Origin: Bactericera cockerelli
Lineage: Eukaryota; Arthropoda; Insecta; Hemiptera; Triozidae
Assembly: GCA_024516035.1 (NCBI GenBank)
Contig: CM044963.1
Location: forward strand, 21,633,176 to 21,697,175
DNA: 64,000 bases
Direction of reading: 5' to 3'
Positions 19,654 to 29,986 of the stretch are shown here, piece after piece (position 1 is the stretch's first letter; the number at the start of each line of letters is the position of its first letter). Under the pieces are notes generated by a model. That model did no database searches and was not told where the DNA came from. It saw nothing but the letters and a program-made list of their open reading frames with translations. A program made the translations under genes and the position numbers.

Positions 19654-20450
19654 TGTTGCGTAGAGTAGGGACACCCGGTAGGTAGCTTGGAGCTTCACGT
19701 TCATCGCCCGAAACTGCACCAACAATCTCTCAACCTGTGAGGCCCTCGAGCTCGAGGCACTCGAGGCAGTATTCTCCAAACCAAGTGAGTAGATAGTCGA
19801 TTCTTTTCTATCTCTCTCTCTCTCTCTGTGCTATAATAATCTCGCCCGCTATCAAAGGAAAATTAAGCTTTCCCGTGGGCATCCCTTACAGTCCAGTGCC
19901 CTCCAAAGCTACCGTACATAAATTTGGTCTTCGGTCCTGAATTTTCCGAACCGTTTTTCCGGGAGGTTAATTTTCCTTTATTGTTCGTAGTTTTTTGTTT
20001 CCGCTTGGGTTTGGTTCGGCTTTCGAAAATTAATATTGGGGAGTACTTATTCGTTTTTTTTTCTAGTAAAACCGCTTTCCGCTAAACCGCTTTTGTACTT
20101 TTGTTTCAGTGTAAAACCGCTAATTTGTGTTTTTTATGTTTTAATTGTAAACCCGCTCTTTGTTCATTTTTACGTTTCGTGTGAAGGTAATGTTTTTCCG
20201 TTTTAATTTTACGCTCTTGGTAAGTCTTTAAAACTTCAATTTTTTTTAGCCTACTTGTGATACGTTCGCATTATTAAAATACTGTCTAATCACAAATTAC
20301 CGCTTTAGTTTTTTTTTTTTTTAGGCTCTTTTATATCTTGCGTTGTTATACTGCCTTTACGTTTTCATAGATACAAAAAAAATCTTTCCATTCGTTTTTT
20401 TTTTTTTTTTTTTAGGGGTTAAGCTCATTGAATTCTAATCAATAGTAATC
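19654..20450 (+). mobile_element. Probable LTR and leader of a BEL/Pao element
   Basis: The segment starts TGTTGCGTAGAG directly after a SINE and runs to the gag ATG. A start with TG and a long untranslated leader fit a 5' LTR, but the matching 3' LTR is not in the window and no primer binding site was identified, so the LTR end is undefined. Confidence 0.45.
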
Positions 20451-21400
20451 ATGACGATGGTAGAGGAAGAAAAGTTAAGTGGTCTGTTAAATCGTAGAGA
20501 AAAGGTTTTCGCTCGAATGCAATCGTTGTTTGACTCTAGCAAAGACCTTACAAGTAAAGATAAGCTTGCTCAATTCTTAGTCCGTTATGATAAAATCGAA
20601 GAGCATTATGCAGATTTTGATACCGTTCAGGACGAAATATTTGCTCTGTGTAAGAAGTTGTCCGATAGCACTACCCAAAAGGCTTCGGTATCGCAAGGCG
20701 TAAGCTTCGAGGAGCTGTACTATCAAGTAAAGGCTGTAGCTAGATTAAATAGTTTGAGAACATCGCAAGAAAAACTTGCTGAAGCAGCCGTAGCAGCTAA
20801 AGCCAGCAGTTCCGCCAGCTCATCAGGTCCGAGTTTACCTTCCGCCCAGACCCCGCGTCTTCCCAAAATTACTATTCCTATTTTTTCAGGTGATAATCTA
20901 CATGAGTGGCCCAATTTTTATGCTTTGTTTGAGTCTACCATAGAGAGAAATCAGTCACTTTCAAACACTGAGAAATTCCAATATTTAAAAAGTTTTCTTA
21001 GTGGTTCCGCACTTTCGCTCATAGAAACATTACCGCTTTCTTCTGCAAACTATACTGTTGCTTATAAAACTGTTGTTGATCGATACCAGAATAAACGCAA
21101 TTTAGGTGCTTTTTATTTGAATAAATTGTTCTCATTTCACCCGATTTCGTCTGATTCCCTTGAGAATCTTAGAAAACATTATGAATGTTTTTATACCACC
21201 TTAGCGGCGTATAACGCCATTGGTCTTGATAACCCCGCTGATTATTTTGCCATGCATCTTGCGTTACGTGCGCTTGACTTGGAAACTCGTCAACGTTTTG
21301 AAGCTCAGTTCGAGATGAAAGATGTACCGACCTTTGAACAATTGATGTCGTTTGTACAGAAGCAGTGTCATATTAAGGAAATTTGTCAAATCGCTGATAA
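20451..21400 (+). CDS. Gag-like N-terminal part of BEL/Pao retrotransposon (DUF1759 type)
   Basis: The frame runs from ATG 20451 into the N gap after 316 codons. The segment LPKITIPIFSGDNLHEWPNF (about residues 140-159), followed by a helical 'YLKSFLSGSALSLIETLPLS' region, is the DUF1759 signature seen in Pao/BEL polyproteins. The N-terminal 120 residues are charged and helical, as usual. It is truncated only by the assembly gap; protease, RT, RNase H and integrase are not seen beyond the gap. Confidence 0.8.
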
Positions 21401-21500
21401 NNNNNNNNNNNNNNNNNNNNNNNNNNNNNNNNNNNNNNNNNNNNNNNNNNNNNNNNNNNNNNNNNNNNNNNNNNNNNNNNNNNNNNNNNNNNNNNNNNNN
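21401..21500. other. Assembly gap (100 N)
   Basis: A run of exactly 100 N, usual notation for a gap of unknown length. It cuts the BEL/Pao frame and may also hide exon 1 of the secreted gene that follows. Confidence 0.98.
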
Positions 21501-21860
21501 ATTTAATTTTATGGCTATCGATTATTTATTTTGATTCATAGTTAGATCAAGTAGGAGCCACCGAAAGTCTAATTTTACTGTCATCAATATAAAATATGTC
21601 ACAATGCATCATTTGTGTAATGTGAGAAATTTTAGAACTAGATATTAGAAATAACTTCTTTAATTTTAGTGTCCCCTAATGCCAGAGAACATTTTTTGAA
21701 ATGATAAAAAAAATGTATTCCCCGATTATTTTTCTTTCACCAAATAAGTATTTTCAATTTCTATAAAATTTCAATCTTTTTTTTTCGCTTAACGTATTTC
21801 TACAGATTAGGTACGTCAGGTGATTTGTTTAATTACACAAAAATTCATTTATTTTTTCAG

Positions 21861-24800
21861 TAAGTCCAGTGCGTGAACATACCGGTGGAAGTTCTAGCAG
21901 CCAACCAATGAGGAAATTCGGATGCGCCTTCGAAAATGAGAACTATTTTGTGCGCACAGATTCGGTGTTCAACCCTGTATATGGAGATACAGTAGAACCG
22001 ATGACATTTGAAAATGTCACCGAATTCAAAGAAGTGATTTCAGTCATTAATAGAGAGTACTTCAGGTTGATGCAGTTGCAAGTTTACAGTAACATTCCTG
22101 TGTACTACCAGTGAGATGGTCCTTATTATTATCATATTTTTTTTTTTTTTGAAGGCAGGAAAAAATCTTTTGAAGATCCAGATCATCCTGACTTGGGGTG
22201 TGGGATTTCCACCCACTAAACACCCACCTTCTCAAAGAGCTAACCGCACCTGAAACCGAAAAATATCATTTCTTCAAGATCCTTATTATTATTATTATTA
22301 TTATATTTAATTATTTATTAATAAGACATAATCATGTATATGTATACAAGTAGGTCATTACTCGTAAAAAAATTAAAATACAAAATTCAGAACAATATGA
22401 AACAGTAAAAGAATACGTCCTTGTAAATGATTCACATTGTATGCTCATGGCAATAACATTGTATTGACTTTTTTAACTTTCACTCAAGTTAATGATGAAA
22501 AATATTTTCATTTTTTACAGTCCGCACATCCTTTCTCATTTGATCGTAAGTTGATCTGGCGTTGTTTACATATTTTTTTGCTTAATTTTTACTTTCCTTA
22601 TCCTATAATAAGGAAAGTATTGTATTTCTTAAGCATCTTGGACATTCGAGACAGAATCGATGGTTCTATCCCTACTAAATACCAATTCCAATTTTCAGCT
22701 TCTACGACGCGTATAAAAGACGGACAGCGATGGATCGAGAAAACTTCAATTTCAGCACTTTTTTCAAGAGCTACGTGCCAGAGTACCACCCCTGCAAAGT
22801 CTGCTCATCCATGTCCATCGAAATCCTCGACCAACTTATCAGGCGCTTTCCACAGATGACCGACAGCGTCCAATTGATGACATGTAATGTGGATGCCAAG
22901 GAAAATTTGCTTCACAGTTTGGGTATAGAGATGGTGGAGACCAGCTCAACTCCTAAAGCTAAGGGGTTGTCAGTCGTCTCAGAGGATGAAATTGACTTTA
23001 ACCTTGAAGCAGAGAGGATGGGGAACTGGGTACCTAGGAAGAAAGCAAGGATAGAGGCGTCGAGCAGTCATTCCAGCAGCGAGCCCCCCAAGTTCTTGTT
23101 CAGACATGACCATGTTGCTGGTGAGTAAGTTTTATAAAACTCAAATGTTAAATGTTAAGTTGCAGAAAATGTGGTTAAGTGGCAGAGAATGCCTAAGGCA
23201 TTAACTTCGCCCCGGAATACAAAACAATTGTAATTAATATTAATCTTTAATTCTTTTTGTACATACTTTTTAAATATTGTTATTTTTTTGTTGTTGATGA
23301 TTGTTTTGTAAAAAAAATCTATACTTATAAAAGAGAGTTTCACTCACTGACTGACTGACTCACTCACTCATTGATTCATCACTGTTTCTCCGAACTGGTA
23401 AGTTTTAGGAAGCTGAAGTTTGGTAGGTAGCTTTGTCTTATAGTCTAGATGTGCAATAAGACGGGATTTTTCGAAATTCCCACTACAACACCTGCCATAG
23501 GCGAAAAAGGATTTTTTGCTTTGCGGGCCATGCCTCGGCCCGCAAAGCGGGGGACAGCCCGCTAGTAAAGTATAAATAAATAAAATGTGGACAAAAAGCA
23601 CATTCCTTTTAGGGTGGCTAAAGGGTACATTCCTTTTTTATGGGTGGTCAGAAAGTAGGTACCTGTACAGTAAGAAATCCGCTTTTCACGGTTTGTTTTT
23701 TCACCAAGATTTCACCATTATTGTTACTAGTTAAAGTGACCTCAGTAGCTAGATCGATAAGGTGGCGAACTTGTAACTTGGAGGTCGGTGGTTCAAGTCC
23801 CAGGATCAGCGAAGATTTAGAAGAGCGAATTTGAGTAGTGATATAACGAAAGTGATCAACACAAATATGATTTTTTTTTTAGGTATGTATACAAGTATAT
23901 ATATTATACAAAAGTTAAACATTAATGCATCAATCATCTACTCGTCCCATTCCTGCTCCATCTTCACACTCAATCCCTCTAATCCTCAGTCTCGCTCCTC
24001 TCACTCTCATATGATGACTTTAATATGATAACTTTGACTTACTATATACATATAGACATGAGTTTATTTATTTACTTTATTTAAACACTCTAGTGTTAAG
24101 ATCACCAATTAGTCTGTCCCGGTAGCTCAGTGGTAAAGGCGGCACTCTGTGAATCCAAAGACTCCAGAGGTCGTGGGTTCGAAACGCAGCCGGGATATGA
24201 CAAGTTATCCTCCCAATTGGGATTTTTTACCACATAATTATATGTCTTGGGTTTACTGCTTGAATAATGGGACTTCAATAGTCCTAATCGGGCAGTATAA
24301 ATAAGGCGATATTATTATTATTATTATTTAATTTATTCTCTAGCGCTTGTGCGGATCAGCATAGCAGGCAGACTTGGCTACGTGATCATAGACCCTGGTC
24401 TAGGTCTGGAAAACCCTGTTGTCATCATGGCAGACGGCGAGGAGCCTCATATGTGTGAGTGATGCCAAAGCTACTTTTCTCTTTACTCTATGTTTTTCAT
24501 TATCTTTACTCTTTTTTTTTTTCTTTTTCTGTACACCAAAAACAAAAAAGGTAGGGAGCCTCATATGTGTGAGTGATCTGAGTGATGCCATTGCTACTTT
24601 TCTCTTTGCTCTTTTTTTTTTTTTTTTTTTTTTTGTACACCAAAAACAAAAAAGGTCTGGAAAACCCTGCTGTCATCATGGCAGACGGAGAAGAACCTCA
24701 TATGTGTGAGTGATGCCATTGTTACTTTTCTCTTCACTCTATGTCTTTCATCTAGATTAAGCGTAGGGAGCCTCATATGTGTGAGTGATGCCATTGCTAT

Positions 24801-27647
24801 TTTTCTCTTCACTCTATGTCTTTCATCTAGATTAAGCGTAGAGTACCGTGGTAGAGTGAGTTAGCGCACTAGGCAATTCACGCATTGTGACCTGGGTTCG
24901 ATCCTAAGTAGGATCTATTTTTTTCTAATAATAATAATATTATTGCCTTATTTATATTGCCCAATTAGGACCATAAAGTTCCACTATTCCAGCAGTAAGC
25001 CCAAGACGTATGATTATGTGGTAAAAATCCCAAATGGGAGGATAACTTGTCATGTCCCGGCTGGGTTTCGAACCCAAGACCTCTGGAATCTCTGAATTCA
25101 CAGAGTGCCGCCTTTACCACTGAGCTACCGGGACAGACACATTTCTGTTCTCTATTTGGATGTCCGTGGTTCGTAACTTGTGAAGAAATATTATATATTA
25201 GTAGCTGCTTTAATGTGAGCAGAGACCAATGGCGGAATTATGGGCAAAAACAAGATATTAGGAATTATAAAGAGAGGAAAGTTAAACATTAGTTGGGTTA
25301 CTCACTTAGGGCCGTATTATGAAACAGGATTAGTAAATCTAAGCCAACCCTCAAATATTATCAGCTGACCGATATTTCAAATTTCAAACCAAGATTTTCC
25401 GCCACAAAAGCTGGCTACATCTTTAAATATTAGATATTAGCAGAATTTAATAAAAAAAAATCACAATTCGGCCTTCAAACTCGCTTTTCTAAATCTTCTC
25501 TGAACCCGGAACTTGAACCACCGACCTCGACGTTACAAGTCCGCCGCCTAATTGATGACGCTCACGGTCGGTAAATAGGCAATATTATTATTCATCATAG
25601 GGTGGCGTCATCGTGAACGATGGTAGCCAGATAGTGGAGGAATGACTCAGCACTTGTACCTCTGTTTTTACAAGGAGTCTAATAATTGACAAGGGTCCCC
25701 AGAACCAAGCCAATGCTGGTCTCCTCCCTGTTCATAGTTCCTCAGCTAGATATTATTATTATTTTTTTATGGTTGAAGGCAGGAAAAAATCTTTTAAAGA
25801 CAGGTCATCCTGACTTGGGGTGTGGGATTTCCACCCACTAAAAACCCACCTTCTCAAGAGCTAACCTCACCTGGAACCGAATAATATCATTACTTCAAGT
25901 GCGGCGCTGTAGGACCCTACTGATTTCGTTGTAGGGCCCTCCCATCTCTCTCCTTTATCACTATTACTTCTCTCACCAAGACATTATTATTACAATCAAA
26001 ATTTTCTTCAGCGATCAGTCGTGAGTACGTGCGGGCCTCTGCACTGGATGGAGACGACCTGAAGTTCTACCTCCCTCGTGAAGACTACGTCCTGGCGAAG
26101 TCCAGTGAAGTAGACATCTTCGGACTCAGTGAGGTCAATCTGTACTACATCGGTAGACCCTACTGCTCTTTTGAAATGATGACGACTAAGGCGAACATCA
26201 TGAACTCTTTCAGAGTGATAGCCCGCCGCGATAACACCGGTAAGTGAGTGGAGACTTTGTTTGGTTTTTTTTCGAGGGCGGGGTGGCTTAAAGGCTCTCC
26301 TTTTGGTAGTAGCACAGTAGCTACTACCAAAAGGAAAAGGTCAGCTTTATGAATATCCATGTAACATTTACTTCCACAGAAGTAAAAGCATTTGGTTGGA
26401 AGTAAAAATTTTTGCTCTCAAAACTTTATGAATACCAACTAAAGGAATTGTTTCAAAGTGAAATCTTTTGATTGTTTTTATGAATACCGCACAATACTTG
26501 CCAAAAACTGTCTCGTCTACTTATCATAAACATCTATTTTTATCTATTGTAATCCTAATAATTAGAATAAAACACTCATTCTGATATATTTTTCTATTCT
26601 CCTCGCTAGATCTCTGATATATTTTCTATTCTCCTCGCTAGGGCTCTGATATATTTTCTATTCTCTTCACTAGGTCTCTGATATATTTTCTATTCTCCTC
26701 GCTAGCTCTGATATATTTCTATTTTCTCGCTAGGCTCTGATATATTTTCTATTCTCCTCGCTAGGTCTCTGATATATTTTCTATTCTCCTCACTAGGTCT
26801 CTGATATATTTTCTATTCTCCTCACTAGGTCTCTGATAATACTTTCTATTCTCCTCACTAGGTCTCTGATATATTTTCTATTCTCCTCACTAGGTCTCTG
26901 ATATATTTTCTATTCTCCTCACTAGGTCTCTGATATATTTTCTACTCTCCTCGCTAGGTCTCTGATATATTTTCTATTCTCCTCGCTAGGTCTCTGATAT
27001 ATTCCTATTCTCCTCGCTAGGTTCACAAATAGCATCCATCACATTGAAATTACAAAAAGACCGCATCAATATGGCACTGCGCAGTAGGAACCGCGTGAGC
27101 AGATATCAGATCCCTTTTGGCACCCGCCTTCAGCTAAATCCGGTAAGGAATTTTATTTTTTAGTCCACCTAAAGTTATGCAGTCGACCCTGGATATTAGA
27201 GAACTGGCTAAAAGAGGAACCTCAATATTAGAGAACAATTTCAGAATTAATTTACCTAAAGGCAAAGCATCCTCTTTATATGAGAAACCTGTACATAATT
27301 ATCTAGGAGAGAAAAATTTAATCCCTTGAGTTCTCTTATATCCGTATTTTCTACGGATAAAAAATAATTTTAGTTTTATGTGATTTCTTCAGACCTCGGC
27401 CGATGTGTTTGATAATAATTAACATATTAACCTTAATTTTGAATATTGCTGTTTCTTTCAGAACTTGCAGCAACACTATGACCAGGTTACAAGCAGCCTG
27501 GCCTATGATGGTCTGGATGATTTCCTAACAAAAGCAGAGACCATCGCTCAGGACGATGAATTCAAGGAACGTATTCAGAAGTTTTTCACGTTTTTTATGA
27601 AGATCTATTACGACGAGATCAAAGAAAATGAAAATATTCCGTATTAG
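21861..27647 (+). CDS. Secreted Cys-His-Asp fold protein, copy 1 (exons 2-7)
   Basis: Exons by GT-AG boundaries and continuous phase: 21861-22110, 22699-23120, 24344-24454, 26012-26239, 27021-27142, 27462-27647. The signal-peptide exon 1 is not visible and may lie in or before the gap. About 440 residues are predicted. Exon 2 carries FGCAFENENYFVR and NPVYGD; exon 3 HPCKVCSSMSIEIL and RHDHVAG; exon 4 LGYVIIDPGLGLENPVVIM; exon 5 YYIGRPYCSFEMMTTKAN and FRVIARRD; exon 7 ends ENIPY-stop. The conserved Cys, His and Asp-Pro-Gly, with 20 residues from His to Asp, resemble the triad of arylamine N-acetyltransferase/transglutaminase-like folds; this is inference. Exon 3 has a charged 37-residue insert absent from copy 2. 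Polyadenylation signal AATAAA at 27881-27886. Function unknown. Confidence 0.72.
22138..22285 (-). repeat. Interspersed repeat S9
   Basis: Starts with a T run, then 'gaaggcaggaaaaaatctttt' and 'gtgggatttccacccac'. Other copies lie at 25760-25960 (minus) and 50490-50695 (plus). The T run is the reversed A tail. It lies in intron 2 of copy 1. Confidence 0.7.
22591..22618. repeat. 11-bp perfect hairpin, recurrent
   Basis: ACTTTCCTTAT-cctata-ATAAGGAAAGT, followed by 'attgtatt'. An identical hairpin and flank occurs at 33304-33331, so this is part of an interspersed element, not a gene signal. Confidence 0.6.
23170..23317 (+). repeat. Interspersed repeat S10, split by a Helitron
   Basis: 'ggttaagtggcagagaatgc' to the A run at 23311. 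The S10 tail seems to resume at 23566 ('aaagtataaataaataaa'). Confidence 0.6.
23318..23565 (+). mobile_element. Non-autonomous Helitron, 248 bp
   Basis: The 5' end TCTATACTTATAAAAGAG is followed by (CTGA)n/(CTCA)n; the 3' end is a hairpin (GCGGG/CCCGC) followed by CTAG. Inserted between A and T within repeat S10, in intron 3 of copy 1. Confidence 0.75.
23738..23890 (+). repeat. tRNA-like SINE, family S2
   Basis: 'tgacctcagtagctagatcg' to 'aacacaaatatga', with B-box-like GGTTCAAGTCC. Confidence 0.75.
24112..24330 (+). repeat. tRNA-like SINE, family S1, near full length
   Basis: The head 'gtcccggtagctcagtggta', B box GGTTCGAAAC and tail 'gggcagtataaataaggcg' end in (ATT)n. It ends only about 14 bases before exon 4 of copy 1, so its ATT tail and the exon's pyrimidine tract are adjacent. 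Confidence 0.8.
24397..24835 (+). repeat. Tandem duplications of the exon 4 3' end and splice donor
   Basis: The end of exon 4 with its donor (CATATGT|GTGAGT) lies at 24447-24460. The same donor block recurs near 24562, 24698 and 24775. The copy starting near 24652 also repeats about 45 bases of coding sequence ('ggtctggaaaaccctg' onward) with few changes. T-rich spacers between copies are repeated too. Confidence 0.75.
24838..25270 (+). repeat. tRNA-like SINE S4 with S1 nested inside
   Basis: The S4 head runs 24838-24920 and its body resumes at 25139 ('tttctgttctctatttggat'). Between them lies a minus-strand S1 copy. Confidence 0.65.
24925..25137 (-). repeat. tRNA-like SINE, family S1, nested
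   Basis: The minus-strand head ends at 'gagctaccgggacagacac' and the (AAT)n tail is at 24929. Inserted into an S4 SINE. Confidence 0.75.
25311..25440 (+). repeat. MITE end, 'gggccgtattatgaaacagg' type
   Basis: Matches the terminal inverted repeats of the element at 28696-29148. Only one end is recognised. Confidence 0.45.
25470..25585 (-). repeat. tRNA-like SINE, family S2
   Basis: 'ttcaaactcgcttttctaaa' to 'cgccgcctaattgatga' reversed; missing its far end. Confidence 0.65.
25590..25750 (+). repeat. Interspersed repeat 'gatggtagccagatagtgg'
   Basis: Same sequence at 55470-55610 and 57648-57770, from 'tcatcat' through 'gactcagcacttctaccact' to 'agccaatgctggtct'. Confidence 0.6.
25760..25960 (-). 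repeat. Interspersed repeat S9
   Basis: Fullest S9 copy, from the T run through 'ggtcatcctgacttggggtg' to 'gtagggccctcccatctc'. Confidence 0.7.
26298..26335. repeat. 16-bp perfect hairpin
   Basis: TCCTTTTGGTAGTAGC, loop ACAGTA, GCTACTACCAAAAGGA, in intron 5 of copy 1. No terminator role is expected in nuclear DNA; origin unknown. Confidence 0.7.
26580..27020 (+). repeat. 14-unit, 32-bp minisatellite carrying the exon 6 splice acceptor
   Basis: Consensus CTCTGATATATTTTC plus TATTCTCCTCGCTAGGT. Fourteen units fit the 441 bases. Each unit holds a pyrimidine tract followed by CTAG or ACTAG, a full 3' splice-site signature. The last unit's AG (27019-27020) is the acceptor of exon 6. Confidence 0.85.
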
Positions 27648-27964
27648 ACGCTGAAATGTGAACCAATAATGTTGTTTAATACATTTTACTACATTACAAC
27701 TACATATTCAATATAATGTACTTACATGATTCGTTTTCTCATTCAACTTTCTGTATTTATATGTAAGTTTTAGTTAGTTATACAACAATTTTGTTGTAGA
27801 TTTTCGTTTTTACTAGGAGAAAATAATAGAAATTCACCAAAAAATTGTATACAATGTATAAATTAATCTTAGAATTCTAAAATAAAAAAATATCAACCCT
27901 CTTGAAAGTCAAATAGTTATATTCAAGTCCTTGTAAATTCCTTGTTCTAATACTTAAAAGTATT
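27648..27964. other. 3' untranslated region of copy 1
   Basis: AT-rich sequence after the stop. AATAAA at 27881-27886 is the likely polyadenylation signal. Confidence 0.5.
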
Positions 27965-28102
27965 TCAATTCCAAGTGCTACCACAATAAGCATTTGCAGC
28001 CTGCTTCAGACTCGCATGAACTTCTTGACCTCTTGGGTCAGCTAATGCAAATCCTCGTAAACCAAACTGCAATAGAGTCTGCATAGATTCCGTATAGTGC
28101 AT
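27965..28102 (-). CDS. Possible small ORF or terminal exon, 45 aa
   Basis: A minus-strand frame from ATG 28102 to TGA 27965. It reads MHYTESMQTLLQFGLRGF, then a hydrophilic stretch, and ends AANAYCGSTWN. Its composition is balanced and protein-like, unlike the AT-rich surroundings, and the frame remains open upstream to 28129, so it could be the last exon of a gene whose acceptor I cannot place. It ends about 80 bases from the polyadenylation signal of copy 1, in convergent orientation. I do not recognise the family. Confidence 0.35.
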   Translation of the reverse strand: MHYTESMQTLLQFGLRGFALADPRGQEVHASLKQAANAYCGSTWN

Positions 28103-28174
28103 TGGAATTGGAAAAAGAATTGATTACCCACTTACCCAGACTTGAATACCTACTAGCATAAAATATCTTTTAAC

Positions 28175-28470
28175 ACGCAATTAGCTCAGTGGTTAACCAC
28201 TCGCTTGCCATGCGGAAGGCCCCAAGATCCCAAGAACCGACAAAAAAATTGTACTCTTAATTTGGTTACAGTTGTTTGTAAGGGATACCTTCCGGTGTGC
28301 TCGTGTTGACCCAGCACCTAAATGGGAAGTACTGTGTGACTTCTCGCCCATCAGAGGGGAGGCGTACTACGGGATGGGCAAGTACAACACAGACCTTAAG
28401 CGTCTACAGTAGCTTCTGTTTCATGGCTACGAAGTAAAAAAGGCTGTGAAACAATCATATTTTTTTTTCA
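28175..28470 (+). repeat. tRNA-like SINE, family S3
   Basis: The head 'caattagctcagtggttaac' is followed by the body 'gggataccttccggtgtgct' and 'cttctcgcccatcagagggg', then a T/A-rich end. Same family as 29150-29472 (minus) and 34186-34750. Confidence 0.75.
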
Positions 28471-28559
28471 AGGAATTGTTATGATTACCCAGACTCTTTT
28501 AAATCCTGACATAAAATATCTACAGAAATGGGATATATTTTTATATATTATACAATAAC

Positions 28560-28695
28560 GTCCAGAGAGGTGAGGCCTTGGGTGGGTGACTTTTTGAATT
28601 GAATTGAAGACCTCGTGATTCTAGCTTTTCCGGACCCACCCTAGGCTGGGTGAGGTAATCTGGGACGCTGGTTTGTGAGTTTCCAGCAAATGGAG
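28560..28695 (+). repeat. 5S-rRNA-derived SINE, family S5 (partial)
   Basis: 'gtccagagaggtgaggcctt' to 'tttgtgagtttccagcaaat'; the 5' part of the head is missing. Confidence 0.5.
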
Positions 28696-29148
28696 ACTAA
28701 GGGTCGAATTATGCAACAAGATTAGTTAATCTTGGTGAACACTATCCCTTAACTTTTACCTGTCCCGGTAGCTCAGTGGTAAAGGCGGCACTCTGTGAAT
28801 CTAGAGAATCCAGATGTCGTGGGTTTGAAACCCAGCCGGGACATGACAAGTTATCCTCCCATTTGGGATTTTTACCACATAATAATATGTATTGGGCTTA
28901 CTGCTGAAATAATGGGACTTTAATAGTCTTAATCGGGCAGTATAAATAAGACGATATTATTATTATTATTGACAGCAACTGTATAGATCATATCTAAGCC
29001 GAACTTTGTAGCTGTATATTAGCTCTGTGCTGCTAAGGAGCTGAAGCCAGCCTTTGAGACGGAAAATCTTGTTTTAAAATACCTATCGGTCAGCTGATAA
29101 AATCTAAGGGTCGGCTTAGATTTACTTATTCTGTTTCATTTGGGCCCT
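28696..29148 (+). mobile_element. MITE with inverted ends, interrupted by SINE S1
   Basis: The left end 'agggtcgaattatgcaacaa' and the right end 'ttctgtttcatttgggccct' are inverted copies of one terminus ('gggcccta.tatgaaacag'), followed on both sides by 'taaatctaag'-like words. An S1 SINE (28755-28972) is nested in it. Confidence 0.55.
28755..28972 (+). repeat. tRNA-like SINE, family S1, nested in MITE
   Basis: 'gtcccggtagctcagtggta' to 'gcagtataaataagacga' plus (ATT)n; nearly identical in layout to 24112-24330. Confidence 0.8.
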
Positions 29149-29149
29149 A

Positions 29150-29472
29150 GAAGTCTTCTTTTTTTTTTTTTTTTAAAGATGAGTGTTTCACAGCCGTTTT
29201 TATTTCGTAGCCATGAAACAGGAGCTACTGTAGACGCTTGTGGTCTGTGTTGTAGCCTGCCCATCCCGTAGTATGCCTCCTCTCTGATGGGCGAGAAGTG
29301 ACACAATACTTCCCAATTAGGTGCTGGGTCAACACGAGCGCTCCGGAAGGTATCCCTTACAAACAATTGTAACCAAATTAAGAATACAAATTTTTGTCGG
29401 CACGGGGGATCGAACCCGGGACCTTCCGCATGGCAAGCGAGTGCTTAACCACTGAGCTAATCGCGCGCTCGA
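29150..29472 (-). repeat. tRNA-like SINE, family S3, near full length
   Basis: The poly-T at 29158-29174 is the reversed A tail. The body contains 'gtgtttcacagccgttttta' and the head ends 'aaccactgagctaatcgcgc'. The minus-strand frame 29136-29366 is a reading of this SINE. Confidence 0.8.
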
Positions 29473-29986
29473 ATGATCTAGACGTTGAAGTGACATCAAT
29501 CGAAAAAAAAGGGGGAAAATGTGTTTTTGTACTGCACAATTAGTAGAATTAGTTGTTCAGCAATACAGATGTTATGCTCATGACATACATATGTGGATCT
29601 ATTTCAACTGTTAGGTCCCTTTACCTCAATACCGTGTTTTCAATGCGAAACAACGGCTTTCAGCAAGTGTTCAAAAGCAATATGAGCAACATTGACTGGA
29701 TTATTTATGCCTTTTTTAATTAGCAGCACAAGTGTTCAGGCTTGAGGGATTTTTTTGTAGCAATGAACGGATGTTCCGTGCTAGGAAATAAGAATAAATA
29801 CATAATCATTTTCCATGAGCAGATCAAACTTGCAAGTTCTTCAGACTAGATAGTACATTATGTAGCTATTATTATATCCTAGATTTTTTAAGTTAGATAT
29901 CTGCTTTACAGTCAGAAAACTCTTGATCAAAATTTAGTTTTTTGGTTATTAATTTTTCTTTGCTAAAATTTAGCACATTCTAGAAA
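29473..29986. other. Upstream region of copy 2
   Basis: AT-rich; would hold the promoter and 5' untranslated region of copy 2. No convincing TATA box or initiator could be chosen. Confidence 0.35.

Noticed and set aside
22437..22859. 140-codon frame ending near exon 3 of copy 1
   Set aside because: It crosses the intron and reads exon 3 in the wrong frame; the neighbouring frame gives the conserved exon.
24112..24200. Genuine tRNA gene (A and B boxes, tRNA-like fold)
   Set aside because: The same head recurs many times with a shared non-tRNA body and ATT tail, so these are SINE heads. The S2, S3, S4, S6 and S8 heads were rejected as tRNA genes for the same reason.
26580..27020. CRISPR-like regular repeat array
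   Set aside because: Units are contiguous with no unique spacers and lie in an intron of a eukaryotic gene; it is a minisatellite.
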